Shown here in pieces: positions 25,681 through 35,500 of a stretch of DNA of 64,000 bases. This DNA is from Azospirillum sp. TSO22-1. GTDB lineage: Bacteria > Pseudomonadota > Alphaproteobacteria > Azospirillales > Azospirillaceae. The DNA lies in NCBI RefSeq assembly GCF_003116015.1, contig NZ_LGQZ01000061.1, positions 22,002 to 86,001 on the forward strand. The letters run 5' to 3'. The notes under the pieces are model-generated. The model saw only the letters and a list, made by a program, of their open reading frames with translations. It was not told the DNA's origin and ran no database searches. The position numbers were made by a program, and so were the translations under genes. How positions within the stretch are numbered: position 1 is the stretch's first letter; each line of letters begins with the position of its first letter.

Positions 25681-26766
25681 ATGACGGCAACCAAGCGCAT
25701 CGGCATCCTCACCAGTGGCGGCGACTGCGCCGGCCTCAACGCGGTCATGCGCGCCGCGGTCCATCGCGCCACGCTCACCTACGGCTGGCAGGTGCTCGGC
25801 ATCAAGGAAGGCACGCAGGGCCTGCTGAAGCGCCCGGTGCAGTACCAGGTGCTCGATCTGCCGCAGGTCGACGGCAACATGATGCGCATGGGCGGCACCA
25901 TCCTCGGCACCACCAACCGCGGCGACCCCTTTGCCTATCCCATGGGCGACGGCACCTTCAAGGACCGCTCGGACGAGATCATCGGCGGCTACCGCGAGCT
26001 GGGGCTGGACGCGCTGATCGGCATCGGCGGCGACGGCAGCTTCGCCATCCTGCGCAAGATCGCGCAGAAGGGCGGCCTCAACCTGGTCGGCGTGCCCAAG
26101 ACCATCGACAACGACCTCGGCGCCACCGAGGTGTCGGTCGGCTTCGACACCGCCGTCGGCGTCGCGGTCGAGGCGCTGGACCGCTTGCAGCCCACCGCCG
26201 CCAGCCACGCCCGCATCATGGTGCTGGAGGTGATGGGGCGCGACGCCGGGCACATCGCGCTGTCCGCCGGTATCGCCGGCGGCGCCGACGTCATCCTGAT
26301 CCCGGAGATCTCGTACTCCATCGAGAAGATCGCCGAGAAGATGCGGCAGGTCAAAGCGAGCGGCCGCAACTTCGGCCTCGTCGTGGTGTCGGAGGCGGTG
26401 AAGACCGCCGACGGCGGCGAGGTGAAGAAGGTCTTCGAGGACGGCGAGAAGCGCTACGGCGGCATCGGCGACTACATCGGCGAGAAGCTCGCCCGCGCCA
26501 CCGGCGCCGAGACGCGCGTCACCGTGCTCGGCCACGTGCAGCGCGGCTCGCCCCCCAGCCCGCGCGACCGCCTCGTCGCCTCGGCCTTCGGGGTGCACGC
26601 GGTGGACCTGATCGCCGAGGGCAAGTTCGACCGCATGGTGGCGTGGTCCAACCGCGGCGTGGTCGATGTGCCGATCGAGGAGGCGATCGCCGCCTACGCC
26701 AGCGTCGATCCCGAGGGCACGCTGGTCAAGACGGCGCGCGGCCTGGGCATCAGCCTGGGGGATTGA
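25681..26766 (+). CDS. 6-phosphofructokinase, mixed-signature group
   Basis: A 361-residue phosphofructokinase phosphorylating fructose 6-phosphate in glycolysis. Motifs are ILTSGGDCAGLNAVMRA, GGDGS at 116-120, PKTIDNDL at 139-146, the fructose-binding EVMGRDAGHIAL and VLGHVQRGSPPSPRDR. Gly119 in GGDGS indicates ATP as donor, whereas Lys140 in PKTIDND is the residue usual in pyrophosphate-dependent enzymes. This combination is typical of group III ('mixed') PFKs, some of which use ATP. Start ATG 25681. Standalone gene with no other glycolytic neighbour. Confidence 0.88.
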   Translation: MTATKRIGILTSGGDCAGLNAVMRAAVHRATLTYGWQVLGIKEGTQGLLKRPVQYQVLDLPQVDGNMMRMGGTILGTTNRGDPFAYPMGDGTFKDRSDEIIGGYRELGLDALIGIGGDGSFAILRKIAQKGGLNLVGVPKTIDNDLGATEVSVGFDTAVGVAVEALDRLQPTAASHARIMVLEVMGRDAGHIALSAGIAGGADVILIPEISYSIEKIAEKMRQVKASGRNFGLVVVSEAVKTADGGEVKKVFEDGEKRYGGIGDYIGEKLARATGAETRVTVLGHVQRGSPPSPRDRLVASAFGVHAVDLIAEGKFDRMVAWSNRGVVDVPIEEAIAAYASVDPEGTLVKTARGLGISLGD

Positions 26767-26772
26767 CGGCGG

Positions 26773-27159
26773 CTACCGTTCGGCGACGCGGTCGGAGGGG
26801 CCGTCCTCCTCCACCCGCGCCGGGCGGCCGACGTAGAAGGCGGTGCAGCGCTTGCCGCCGGCGATCCGCGTCAGCGCCGCCTGCCAGACCTCGCCGCGCG
26901 GGGCGTAGATCGTCAGCGACAGCGTCTCGATGTTCGGGCGCAGCTCGTACCCGTCGATGGCGGTGTTCGGGTTCTTGGGATCGAAGATCGCCTGCGGCAC
27001 CGTGAGCGTGCGGCCGTCGCCGAAGTCCAGCTTGACGTCCTGCGCCCAGGGGCAGCCGTTGCCGCCGCCTTCCGCGGCCCGCGCGCCGGACGCCAGAAGT
27101 GCCGGGGCCAGCATCAGCGCCGCTGCCAGCGCGGCGCGCACCCACACCCGTATCCGCAC
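26773..27159 (-). CDS. Small secreted hypothetical protein
   Basis: A 128-residue protein with a clear signal peptide (VWVRAALAAALMLAPALLAS, cleavage after ARA near residue 28) and a beta-rich periplasmic body with two cysteines, CPWAQDVKLDFGDGRTLTVP and GGKRCTAFYVGRPARVEEDG, that may form a disulfide. GTG 27159 is chosen because it starts the signal peptide; a TTG at 27222 would add 21 residues with no signal character. Converges with the phosphofructokinase gene. No family recognised. Confidence 0.6.
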   Translation of the reverse strand: MRIRVWVRAALAAALMLAPALLASGARAAEGGGNGCPWAQDVKLDFGDGRTLTVPQAIFDPKNPNTAIDGYELRPNIETLSLTIYAPRGEVWQAALTRIAGGKRCTAFYVGRPARVEEDGPSDRVAER

Positions 27160-27269
27160 GATGCCCCCGATCCTGGTTTCCTTTCGCAGTGCACAATAAG
27201 GCACCGCCCCCGACCGCCGCAAGCGGTCGGAGAGTGGGGGCTGCCCATGTCACAAGGCGGGGCTGCGCT

Positions 27270-27962
27270 CTAATCGAACACCGGCACGAAGGCGGCGGTG
27301 TGCGGGTCGATGACCCAGAGGTCGCCGGTCTCCAGGTCGAACCACCAGCCGTGCAGGTGCAGCGTGCCGGCCTCGACCCGTTCGCGGATGAAGGGGAAGG
27401 TCATCAGGTTCTCGACCGAGCCGCGCACCGCCGCGCGCTCGACCAGGTGCGGCGATTCCTGCAGCCACGCGGCGGAGGCCTCGCGCTCGCCCTGGGTGTC
27501 CTCGCCGTTGGCCGGGGCGAGGAAGCGCTCGCACGCCGACTGCGCGATGGAGACCCACGGCGCGATGAAGTCGCCCGGCGGCTGCTCGCCGGACTGCATG
27601 CCGATCAGCCCGCGGATGCCGCCGCACTGCGCGTGGCCGAGCACCACCACGTGCCCGACCTCCAGCACCCGCACGGCGTACTCGATGGCGGCCGAGGTGC
27701 CGTGGTAGTGGCCGTCCGGCTGGTGGGGCGGCACCAGGTTGGCGACGTTGCGCACCACGAACAGCTCGCCCGGCTCGGCCTGGGTGATGAGCGCCGGATC
27801 GACGCGCGAGTCCGAGCAGCCGATGAGCAGCACTTCGGGCTTCTGGCCCTGCTCGACCAGCATCCGCATGCTCTCGGGGTACTTTTCGTAGTAGCGGGCG
27901 CGGAATCCCTTGATGCCGGCCATCAGCCGGCGGATCGCCCCATGTGGCACGGTGAGAGGCAT
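27270..27962 (-). CDS. Beta-carbonic anhydrase
   Basis: A 230-residue zinc enzyme hydrating CO2 to bicarbonate. The zinc ligands are Cys49 (GCSDSR), His110 and Cys113 (GHAQCGG), with the Asp51-Arg53 dyad present; VVRNVANLVPPHQ and EYAVRVLEVGHVVVLGH are also typical. ATG 27962 gives the standard N-terminus (MPLTVPHGAIRRLMAGIKGF); an in-frame extension to 28028 is unlikely. Cytoplasmic, no signal peptide. It may supply bicarbonate to carboxylating reactions such as PurK. Confidence 0.93.
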   Translation of the reverse strand: MPLTVPHGAIRRLMAGIKGFRARYYEKYPESMRMLVEQGQKPEVLLIGCSDSRVDPALITQAEPGELFVVRNVANLVPPHQPDGHYHGTSAAIEYAVRVLEVGHVVVLGHAQCGGIRGLIGMQSGEQPPGDFIAPWVSIAQSACERFLAPANGEDTQGEREASAAWLQESPHLVERAAVRGSVENLMTFPFIRERVEAGTLHLHGWWFDLETGDLWVIDPHTAAFVPVFD

Positions 27963-28037
27963 TGGCGGCGGGTTCCTCTGCGGTGCAGCGCACCCTTGGG
28001 GTTTAGTGCAAAATGCCGGGCATTCCAAGCATCCCGC

Positions 28038-28640
28038 TCAGGTTTCGACGATTTCCGGTTGCGGCGTCTCGCCCCAGCGCCGCACCCGGCCGGAGTCCAG
28101 CCCGAACAGGTCGAGCGCCCGGCCGACCGCGTGGTCGATCAGGTCGTCCAGGCCCCTAGGCTTGGCGTAGAAGGCCGGCACCGGCGGGGCGATCACCGCG
28201 CCCATCTCGGCCAGTTGGGTCATGGTGCGCAGGTGGCCGACGTGCAGCGGCGTCTCGCGCACCATCAGCACCAGCGGCCGGCGCTCCTTCAGCGTCACGT
28301 CGGCGGCGCGGGTCAGCAGGCTGGAGGTGACGCCGGTGGCGATCTCGCCCATCGAGCGGACCGAGCAGGGCGCCACGATCATCCCCAGCGTGCGGAAGCT
28401 GCCCGACGCGATGGCCGCGCCGATGTCGGCGGGGGAGTAGGCAACGTCGGCCAGCGCCCGCACGTCGGCGGGCTTCAGGTCGGTCTCGTGCGCCAGGGTG
28501 ACTTCGGCGGCGCGGCTGAGGACGAGGTGGGATTCCACCCCGATCCGGCGCAGGGTCTCCAGCAGGCGGACCCCGAGGATTACCCCGGACGCCCCGCTGA
28601 TTCCGACGACCAGACGTGGAGATTGGCTCATCCCGCTCAT
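28038..28640 (-). CDS. ubiX: Flavin prenyltransferase UbiX
   Basis: A 200-residue UbiX/Pad1 flavoprotein that prenylates FMN to make the cofactor of UbiD-type decarboxylases in ubiquinone synthesis. Motifs: VVGISGASGVILGVRLLETL, the phosphate-binding VAPCSVRSMGEIATG, RPLVLMVRETPLHVGHLRTM and PPVPAFYAKPRGLDDLIDHA. Starts at 28640 and 28631 are both possible (MSGMSQ...); neither has a strong ribosome site, and a small palindrome (GTAGCG-CA-CGCTAC) lies directly upstream. No ubiD is seen in the window. Confidence 0.92.
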   Translation of the reverse strand: MSGMSQSPRLVVGISGASGVILGVRLLETLRRIGVESHLVLSRAAEVTLAHETDLKPADVRALADVAYSPADIGAAIASGSFRTLGMIVAPCSVRSMGEIATGVTSSLLTRAADVTLKERRPLVLMVRETPLHVGHLRTMTQLAEMGAVIAPPVPAFYAKPRGLDDLIDHAVGRALDLFGLDSGRVRRWGETPQPEIVET

Positions 28641-28769
28641 GTAGCGCACGCTACCCCCTTCGTCCAGTATGGCGGACGCGTCCTTGATTCGCTCTACCGC
28701 TGGTAACAAGATGACCGATCCCGCGTCATATCGGGTCATATGTGCCAAACTTTCCGAAGGAGGGCAGTC

Positions 28770-28937
28770 ATGACGTTTGAGGACCGGATCGAAACCCTGC
28801 GCGTCAAGCACCAGGCACTCGAAGCCGCACTCAAGCTGGAATGTCAACGGCCTCACCCGGACGATTACACGCTTGTCCGGATCAAGAAGGAAAAGCTGCG
28901 CCTGAAGGACGAGATGTCCCGGCTGGCGCGCGCCTGA
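28770..28937 (+). CDS. YdcH family (DUF465) protein (copy 2)
   Basis: A 55-residue two-helix protein: MTFEDRIETLRVKHQALEAA, then DDYTLVRIKKEKLRLKDEMS. It shares the family's basic LKKxKLxLKDxI block with copy 1 at 25284-25484 but is shorter. AAGGAGGG at 28757-28764 fixes ATG 28770. TCATAT is repeated 10 bp apart at 28726 and 28736, upstream. A strong terminator hairpin follows 24 bases after the stop. Function unknown. Confidence 0.85.
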   Translation: MTFEDRIETLRVKHQALEAALKLECQRPHPDDYTLVRIKKEKLRLKDEMSRLARA

Positions 28938-28960
28938 CCGGGCGCTCATTCGGAAACGAA

Positions 28961-28994
28961 AACGGCGCGTCCGGGGACGCGCCGTTCTGTTTTT
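28961..28994. terminator. Strong factor-independent terminator, probably bidirectional
   Basis: AACGGCGCGTC (28961-28971) pairs with GACGCGCCGTT (28976-28986) in an 11-bp perfect stem with loop CGGG, followed by CTGTTTTT. Read on the other strand the stem is followed by TTCGTTT. It separates the converging YdcH copy 2 and trcR genes and can serve both. Confidence 0.85.
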
Positions 28995-29012
28995 GGGACT
29001 GCGAAACGCGGC

Positions 29013-29636
29013 TCAGTGCTCCGCGTGCTCGGAGTAGGGGGTGTCCTCCCCGCCGTCCACGTCGGCCTCGGTGTCCGCCTCGGCCTCGGTCTCCTCGCCG
29101 GGCTCGACCGGGCCGCGGTACTTGGCGGCGATGGCCAGGGCCTCCTCCAGCTCGCGCTGGGTGCACAGGCCCAGCAGCACCGGGCTGCGCGGCTTGATGT
29201 TGGCGGCGTTCCAGTGCGAGCGCTCGCGCACCGCGGCGATGGTCGGCTTGGTGGTGCCGATCAGGCGGCTGATCTGGGCGTCCGACAGCTCGGGATGGTG
29301 CTTGATGACCCAGGCGATGGCATCCGGCTTGTCGCCACGCTTGGTGATCGGGGTGTAGCGCGGGCCCTTCGAGCGCGCCACCGGCGCCGGCAGGTCGGGG
29401 ACCAGCAGCTTGAGGCGCAGGTCGGGGTTCTTCTCGCAGCGCTCGATCTCGGTCTTGGTCAGCTGGCCGTTGGCGATCGGGTCGAGCCCCACCATGCCGA
29501 CCGCCACCTCGCCGTCGGCGATCGCCTGCACCTCAAGGTGATGCAGGCCGCAGAATGCGGCGATCTGCTCGAAGCTCAGCGCTGTGTTCTCGACCAGCCA
29601 CACGGCCGTCGCTTTCGGCATCAAGGGCAGTGCCAT
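29013..29636 (-). CDS. trcR: TrcR-type cell-cycle transcriptional regulator (DUF1013)
   Basis: A 207-residue DUF1013 protein; the family includes TrcR, an alphaproteobacterial cell-cycle regulator. Typical segments are PKATAVWLVENTALSFEQIA, FCGLHHLEVQAIADGEVAVG, YTPITKRGDKPDAIAWVIKH, ISRLIGTTKPTIAAVRERSH (helix-turn-helix) and LGLCTQRELEEALAIAAK. The C-terminal tail is strongly acidic. AGGAGG precedes tandem ATGs at 29639 and 29636; spacing favours 29636. Confidence 0.9.
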   Translation of the reverse strand: MALPLMPKATAVWLVENTALSFEQIAAFCGLHHLEVQAIADGEVAVGMVGLDPIANGQLTKTEIERCEKNPDLRLKLLVPDLPAPVARSKGPRYTPITKRGDKPDAIAWVIKHHPELSDAQISRLIGTTKPTIAAVRERSHWNAANIKPRSPVLLGLCTQRELEEALAIAAKYRGPVEPGEETEAEADTEADVDGGEDTPYSEHAEH

Positions 29637-29871
29637 CATCCCTCCTGACAAACTCAAGGCCGTACCGCGACCCGCCGGTGGGTGCGATCTCCGGCCTGCC
29701 TTCCAGTCTTGCGGACCGCTTTCCCCCCATATGGGAGCGCGGCCCGCTTATGTAAGCGTACGCGGGGTCGGCGCCGGACATCCGACGCCGCTTTCCCTGC
29801 TAACCCGACAGGAAGGCTTTGGCAAGCCCGCGGTTCCATTTGCACGGGCAGACAGCGTAAAAAATAGTCGC

Positions 29872-30885
29872 CTATAGCGGTTGCTCCACCGTCAGCACGA
29901 TCTTTCCGACGTGCGCGCTCGACTCCATCAGGCGGTGTGCCTCGGCGGCCTGCTCCAGCGGGAAGGTGGCGTGGATCAGCGGCTTGACGGTTCCCGCCGC
30001 GATCAGCGGCCAGACCTTGGCGCGCAGCTCGCCGGCGATGCGGCCCTTCTCCTCCACCGACCGGGCGCGCAGCGTCGAGCCGGTCAGCGTCAGCCGCTTC
30101 AGCATCACCGGCATCAGGTTCAGCGTCGTCTTCGGCCCGCGCAGGAAGGCGATGGAGACGTGGCGCCCGTCCGGCGCCATCGCCTCGATGCTGCGCTGGA
30201 CATAGTCGCCGCCGACCATGTCCAGCACCACATCGACGCCGCGCCCGCCGGTCGCCTCCTTGACGATGGCGACGAAGTCCTCCGTCTTGTAGTCGATGGC
30301 GCGGTCGGCGCCGAGCCGTTCGCAGGCCTGGCACTTCTCCGGGCTGCCGGCGGTGGTGAAGACGGTGGCGCCGAACGCCTTGGCCAGTTGGATCGCGGTG
30401 GTGCCGATGCCGCTGGAGCCGCCGTGCACCAGGAAGCGCTCGCCCTTTTGCAGGGCGCCGCGCTCGAACACGTTGGTCCACACGGTGAAGAAGGTCTCGG
30501 GCAGGGCGGCGGCCTCGACCATGCTCAGGCCCTTCGGGACGGGCAGCACCTGCGGCGCCGGCACCACGCAGTACTGCGCGTAGCCGCCGCCGGCCACCAG
30601 CGCGCATACCGTGTCGCCCGTCGCCCAGTCCGTGACGCCTTCGCCCAGCGCCACGACGCGGCCGGCGATCTCCAGGCCCGGCAGGTCGGAGGCTCCCTTC
30701 GGCGGGTCGTACTGGCCCATGCGCTGCAGCACGTCGGGGCGGTTGACGCCGGCGGCGTGCACCTCCACCAGCACCTCGCCGGGGCCGGGGACCGGCGCCT
30801 CGCGCGTGGCCGGGCGCAGCACCTCCGGCCCGCCGGGCTGGCTGATCTCGATGCAACGCATGCTGTCGGGCCGTGCGATTCCCAT
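29872..30885 (-). CDS. NAD(P)H quinone oxidoreductase (PIG3 family zinc-free MDR)
   Basis: A 337-residue medium-chain reductase of the quinone oxidoreductase/PIG3 group. Seen are MRCIEISQPGGPEVL, the VHAAGVNRPDVLQRMGQYDP substrate region, the nucleotide-binding FLVHGGSSGIGTTAIQLAKA, GRGVDVVLDMVGGDYVQRS and the closing HVGKIVLTVE. Zinc ligands of classical alcohol dehydrogenases are absent, as expected. It reduces quinones or enals using NADPH. Start ATG 30885 is preceded by GGGGGAG. It diverges from the DUF1192 gene. Confidence 0.88.
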   Translation of the reverse strand: MGIARPDSMRCIEISQPGGPEVLRPATREAPVPGPGEVLVEVHAAGVNRPDVLQRMGQYDPPKGASDLPGLEIAGRVVALGEGVTDWATGDTVCALVAGGGYAQYCVVPAPQVLPVPKGLSMVEAAALPETFFTVWTNVFERGALQKGERFLVHGGSSGIGTTAIQLAKAFGATVFTTAGSPEKCQACERLGADRAIDYKTEDFVAIVKEATGGRGVDVVLDMVGGDYVQRSIEAMAPDGRHVSIAFLRGPKTTLNLMPVMLKRLTLTGSTLRARSVEEKGRIAGELRAKVWPLIAAGTVKPLIHATFPLEQAAEAHRLMESSAHVGKIVLTVEQPL

Positions 30886-30958
30886 GGTCTCCCCCTTCTC
30901 CGTCGTGCCGGCAGAAGGTAGAACTGGTCATCACCGCTGGCAAGACGGGGAGGACGCC

Positions 30959-31150
30959 ATGGCCTTGGACACCGACGAGCTGGAGCCGCGCAAGCCGAAG
31001 CCGGCGCTGAAGGACCTATCGACGCTGTCGGTGGGCGAGCTGAAGGACTACATCGCCGGCCTGGAGGTGGAAATCGCCCGCGCCCGCACCTTCATCGACG
31101 CCAAGGAAGCCCACAAGAACGCGGCGGAGGCGTTCTTCAAGAAGGGGTGA
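30959..31150 (+). CDS. DUF1192 protein
   Basis: A 63-residue DUF1192 protein: an acidic, proline-containing head (DTDELEPRKPKPALKDLSTL) and a single long helix (VGELKDYIAGLEVEIARART) ending in AAEAFFKKG. This small family is restricted mainly to Alphaproteobacteria and has no known function. GGGGAGGA just upstream fixes ATG 30959. A palindrome cluster separates it from the converging DUF2189 gene. Confidence 0.88.
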   Translation: MALDTDELEPRKPKPALKDLSTLSVGELKDYIAGLEVEIARARTFIDAKEAHKNAAEAFFKKG

Positions 31151-31156
31151 GTGAAC

Positions 31157-31250
31157 GCGTTGCCCCCCATCCCAGCCTTCCCCCGCTGGGCGGGGGAAGG
31201 AGCTTGATTCCCTCCCCCGCCCAGCGGGGGAGGGTTAGGGTGGGGGGTGA
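31157..31250. repeat. Intergenic GC-rich palindrome pair (module 3)
   Basis: Two hairpins lie between converging genes: CCTTCCCCCGC-TGG-GCGGGGGAAGG and CCCTCCCCCGC-CCA-GCGGGGGAGGG, joined by AGCTTGATT and flanked by CCCATCCCAGCC and TTAGGGTGGGG. They match the module at 1661 and may act as a two-way transcription end point. Confidence 0.7.
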
Positions 31251-31255
31251 GCGTT

Positions 31256-32053
31256 CTACCGCTCCGCCACCAAGTCGCGGTAGCAGTGCCAGGTCGCATG
31301 CCCGATCAGCGGGAAGGCGATGGCCAGCCCGACGAACGCCGTGGCAATGCCGGCGGCGGTGAACAGCGCGATCAGCGCCGCCCACACCAGCATGGCCCGG
31401 CCGTTCTGCCGCACCGCGTCGACGCTGGTCGCCATGGCGGTGAACACGTCGGTCTCGCGGTCCAGCAGCATGGGCAGCGACACCGCACTGATGGCGAACA
31501 CGGCGGTGGCGATCACCGCGCCGACCGCGGTGCCGGTCAGCAGGAACGGGATCGTCTGCGACGAGAAGAAGATGCGGGTCACCAGCTGGTCGAGCGCCGG
31601 CGGCTCCGCCGAGAAGAAGATCGCGAAGACCAGCAGCGCCACCCGGATCCAGGCCAGCAGCGCCAGCATCAGCACCACGCCCATGGTGGCGATCTGCGTG
31701 CCGTTGCGGTGATAGGCGCCGAGTACTGCGCTCGGGGTCACCCGCTCGCCGCGCTCCAGCAGCCGGCTGCTCTCGTACAGCCCGACCGCCAGCACCGGCC
31801 CGACCAGCATGAAACCGGCGGCCATCGGCAGCACCAGGTAGTGCATGTGCAGCATGGCCAGCCCGGCCACCAGCACGAAGCTGGAGCCCACCGCCAGCGC
31901 GCCGTAGAAGGCGCTGATCAGCGGGGCGGCGCACATGTCGCGCCAGCCGGCGGCGAGCCACGCCCAGGGGCGTTGCGTGTCGATGGGGCGCACGCGTGGG
32001 GTGGCGGACGGGGGCGAGGTGGCGTGGAGGCGGTGCGAGGCGAGGTCGACCAT
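31256..32053 (-). CDS. DUF2189 membrane protein (paralogue 2)
   Basis: A 265-residue membrane protein paralogous to that at 19725-20549. Shared blocks include WAWLAAGWRDMCAAPLISAF, the VLGAYHRNGTQIATMGVVLM region before a central helix pair, SLPMLLDRETDVFTAMATSV and the C-terminal ATAFVGLAIAFPLIGHATWH with YRDLVAER. About six membrane segments. The two copies are divergent enough in their first 60 residues to suggest an old duplication. Function unknown. Confidence 0.8.
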   Translation of the reverse strand: MVDLASHRLHATSPPSATPRVRPIDTQRPWAWLAAGWRDMCAAPLISAFYGALAVGSSFVLVAGLAMLHMHYLVLPMAAGFMLVGPVLAVGLYESSRLLERGERVTPSAVLGAYHRNGTQIATMGVVLMLALLAWIRVALLVFAIFFSAEPPALDQLVTRIFFSSQTIPFLLTGTAVGAVIATAVFAISAVSLPMLLDRETDVFTAMATSVDAVRQNGRAMLVWAALIALFTAAGIATAFVGLAIAFPLIGHATWHCYRDLVAER

Positions 32054-32219
32054 GGTGTGATCTCCTGACCGTGTGGCGGGACAGGCCCATTCCTTGAGGT
32101 CAAGATAGCAAAGCGCCGCACCGTGCGCCAGATTGCCGCACCTCCGGACAATCCGCGCACCCCATTGAATCCGCGTGGATTTTTACCCTAGTACGAAAGA
32201 GTCCTATGGCCTATGCCGT

Positions 32220-32396
32220 TCAGTCCTCGCGCTTCTTGCCGTCGAGGTCGCGGCGCTGGCGCTCCTCCTCCCGGCGGCGGGTCTGGGCCTCGGCCTTGGG
32301 ACGGCCGAATCGGACGCGGTTTTCCTCGGCCTGACGCTCGCGTTCGGCCTTCGCCTGCGCCTTGCGGTAGCGGTTCAGGTTGACGATTTCTCCCAT
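32220..32396 (-). CDS. DUF4169 protein
   Basis: A 58-residue highly charged protein: MGEIVNLNRYRKAQAKAERE, then a long Arg/Glu helix with NRVRFGRPKAEAQTRRREEE and a DLDGKKRED end. This matches DUF4169, a small alphaproteobacterial family of unknown role, probably nucleic-acid associated by charge only. GGGAGGA before ATG 32396 sets the start; the upstream in-frame part to 32465 is unlikely. Confidence 0.85.
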   Translation of the reverse strand: MGEIVNLNRYRKAQAKAERERQAEENRVRFGRPKAEAQTRRREEERQRRDLDGKKRED

Positions 32397-32563
32397 GGGT
32401 GCGTCCTCCCGGCGTTCGAGGCGCCGCTGGCGGCCTCGTCGCGGCCTTGCCGCGGGAATGCCCAATTTGCTTGTTCTCTGCGGGACGGATACCTTAGCGG
32501 AAGACGACAGGGGCGAGAAGCCTCGCGCACCGCCGAGGCGGCTTTGGGGACGGTGGAGATCCG

Positions 32564-35500
32564 GTGAAGAAGACGCTCATCACGCTGCTGATCCTCGCCG
32601 TGGTGCTGGTGGCCGCGGTGCTGGCGGTGCCCAGCTTCATCGACTGGAACAGCTACAAGGCGGAGATCGCCGGCCGCGTCGGCGCCGCCACCGGCCGCAC
32701 GGTGGAGATCCGCGGCGACATCCGGCTGTCGCTGCTGCCGCGCCCGGCGCTGTCGGTGCGCGATGCCCGCCTGTCGAACGCCCCCGGCGCGGCCGAGCCC
32801 GACATGCTCCGCCTCAAGGAGCTGGACGCCACCATCGCCTTCTGGCCGCTGCTGGAGGGCAAGGTGGCGGTGGAGAGCGTCACCCTGGTGGAGCCGGTGC
32901 TGGCCACCGAGGTGCTGCCCGACGGCCGCCTGAACTGGGACCTCTCCTCCGGCCGCGCCCCGGCCGCCGACACGGCGTCCCGGCCGGGCGAGGGGCTGGG
33001 CGGCGCGGTGCGCTTCGACGACGTGCAGATCCGCAAGGGGACCATCCTCTACCGCGACGCCGCCGGCCGCACCGAGCGGGCGGAAAACGTCGACGCCCGC
33101 GTCGTCGCCAACAGCTTGGTCGGCCCCTTCCAGGTGCAGGGCACCTTCGCGTGGCGCGGCGCGCCGCTGAAGGGCGAACTGATCGTCGGCCCGATCGTCG
33201 AGAACATGGCGGTGCCCCTGCGCACCACCGTCGGGCTGGCCGACGGCGACGCCACGCTGCGGCTGGCCGGCACGGTCGGCGGGCTGCTGTCGCTCAACCT
33301 GCGCGCCGAGGGCAGCGACCTCGCCCGCGTGGTGGACGCGCTGCGCGGCGACGGCGGGACGGCGCCGGCCGTGCTGGCGCAGCCCTTCGCGCTGCGCGCG
33401 GTGGTCGAGGCGGGGACGCAGGGCGGCTACGCCGTCAACGGGCTGGAGGCGCAGCTCGGCAACACGCGGGCCACCGGCACCGCCGGTGTGCGCCTGAAGC
33501 CGGCGCCCGACGTGACGCTGGCGCTGGCGGTCAACCGGCTCGACCTTGATGCCTGGATGCAGCAGGCGGCTCCGGCGCGCGCCACCAACGTCAAGGGCAA
33601 TGGCGTCAAGGGCAACGGCCCGGCGCCGGCCACACCCGCCCCGGTGGAGCTTGCCCTTCCCGCCGACCTCACCGGCCGGCTCGACCTGTCGGTGGAGGGC
33701 ATCGGCTACAACGGCGGGCTGGTCCGCCAGCTGCGGGTCGAGGCGGCGCTGGCCAACGGCACGCTGAACCTCGACCGCGTCAGCGCGCTGCTGCCCGGCG
33801 GCGCCGATTTCGTCACCGCCGGCGCGCTGACCGCCGCCGGCGGGCCGCCGAGCGTCGACCTGCGCGTCGAGGCCAACGCCGACAACCTGCGCGGCCTGCT
33901 CGACTGGCTGAAGGTCGATGCCGGTCGGGTGCCGCCCGACCGGCTGCGCAAGGCCTCGCTGTCGGCGCGCGTGCAGGGCCGGCGCGACAAGCTGGAGGTG
34001 ACGGGCATCGACCTGCGCCTCGACACCAGCCGCCTGACCGGCGGCGTCGCCTACGTGGACCGCGGCCGGCCGGCCTTCGGCATCCGCGCCGAGGTGGACC
34101 GGCTGGTGCTCGACCCCTACCTGCCGGCCTTCCACCCGGCGGCGACCCCCGGCAACGGCGGCGCCGCCGACCCCAAGACCGGTCCGGTGCCGCCGGCCGT
34201 GGACCGGCTGCTGAAGACGGTCGACGCCAACCTCGACCTCACCGTCCAGCACCTCACCGTGCAGGGGCTGCCGATCCAGGGGCTGCACCTGGACGCCACC
34301 GCCAACGCCGGGGCACTGACCGTGCGCGAGGCCACCGTCGGCGACGCCGCCGGGGTGACGGCGCAGCTCACCGGCCAGATCGGCGGGCTGTCGCCGTTGC
34401 GCATCACGCACCTGACCTTCACCGCCGCGGCCGACAGCCTGACCGGCCTGCCGAAGATCGTCGCCTGGCCGGCCGGCGCCCCGGCGCCGGAGCGCATCGG
34501 TCCGGTCAAGGCGCAGGGCCGTCTGGCCGGCGACCTGGAACGGCTGGCGGTGGAGCTGAACCTCGCTGCGGCCGGCGGCACGCTGGACGTCGGCGGCGCC
34601 GTGACCAACCTGCAGCGCACCGCCGGCGCCGACGTCAAGCTGCGCGCCACCTATCCGGAGACGGCCCGCCTCGTCGCGCTGTTCGGCGACGGCGTCAAGC
34701 CGGCGCGCGAGATCGGCGGCATCGACCTCTACGCCGAGGCCGCCGGCTCGGCCAAGGCGTTCGCGCTGAACAACCTGCAAGGGCTCGTCGCCGGCACGCC
34801 GGTGCGCGGCGGCGCGCAGGTCGACCTGGCCGGCGCCAAGCCGCGCGTGCAGGCGGAGGTGCAGACCGGCGACCTCGACGTCGACCAGTTGCTCGCCGGC
34901 CCCGCCGCGGCCTCGCGCCGGCCGGCCGGTGTCCCGGCGGCGCCGGGCGCCCCCGCGGCCGACGCCGAGCGCTTCGACCTCGGCTGGATGCGCGGCTTCG
35001 ACGGGAAACTCGGCCTGACCTCGGCGGCCATCGTCGCCGAAGGCTGGCGGGTGGAGCGGCCGGCGCTGCGCGCCAGCCTGGAGAACGGCGTGCTGACGCT
35101 GGACCAGCTCGACGGCGGCGTGCTCGGCGGGCAGGTCGGCGCCACCGGCCGCGTGGCGGCGGGGGAGGGCGGCGGTGCCCAGGGCGAGCTGAACGTCACC
35201 CTGGTCAAGGCGAAGCTGGCCGAGGCATTGGGCGGCGGGGCGGTGGACGTGGCCGGCGGCACGCTGGACCTCGACGTCGAGCTGAACGCCGCCGGGGCGA
35301 GCCGCGCCGCGCTGATGCAGGGGCTGTCCGGCAAGGGCGCGCTGCACGCCCGCGACGGCATCGTGCGCGGCTTCGACATGGGTGTGCTGCGCGACCGGCT
35401 GACCCGCGTCGACCGGCCGCAGGACGCGCTGCCGGCGGTGCTCGGCGCGCTGCAGGGCGGGCAGACCCGCTTCGCCCGGATGGACGGCAGCTTCGCCATC

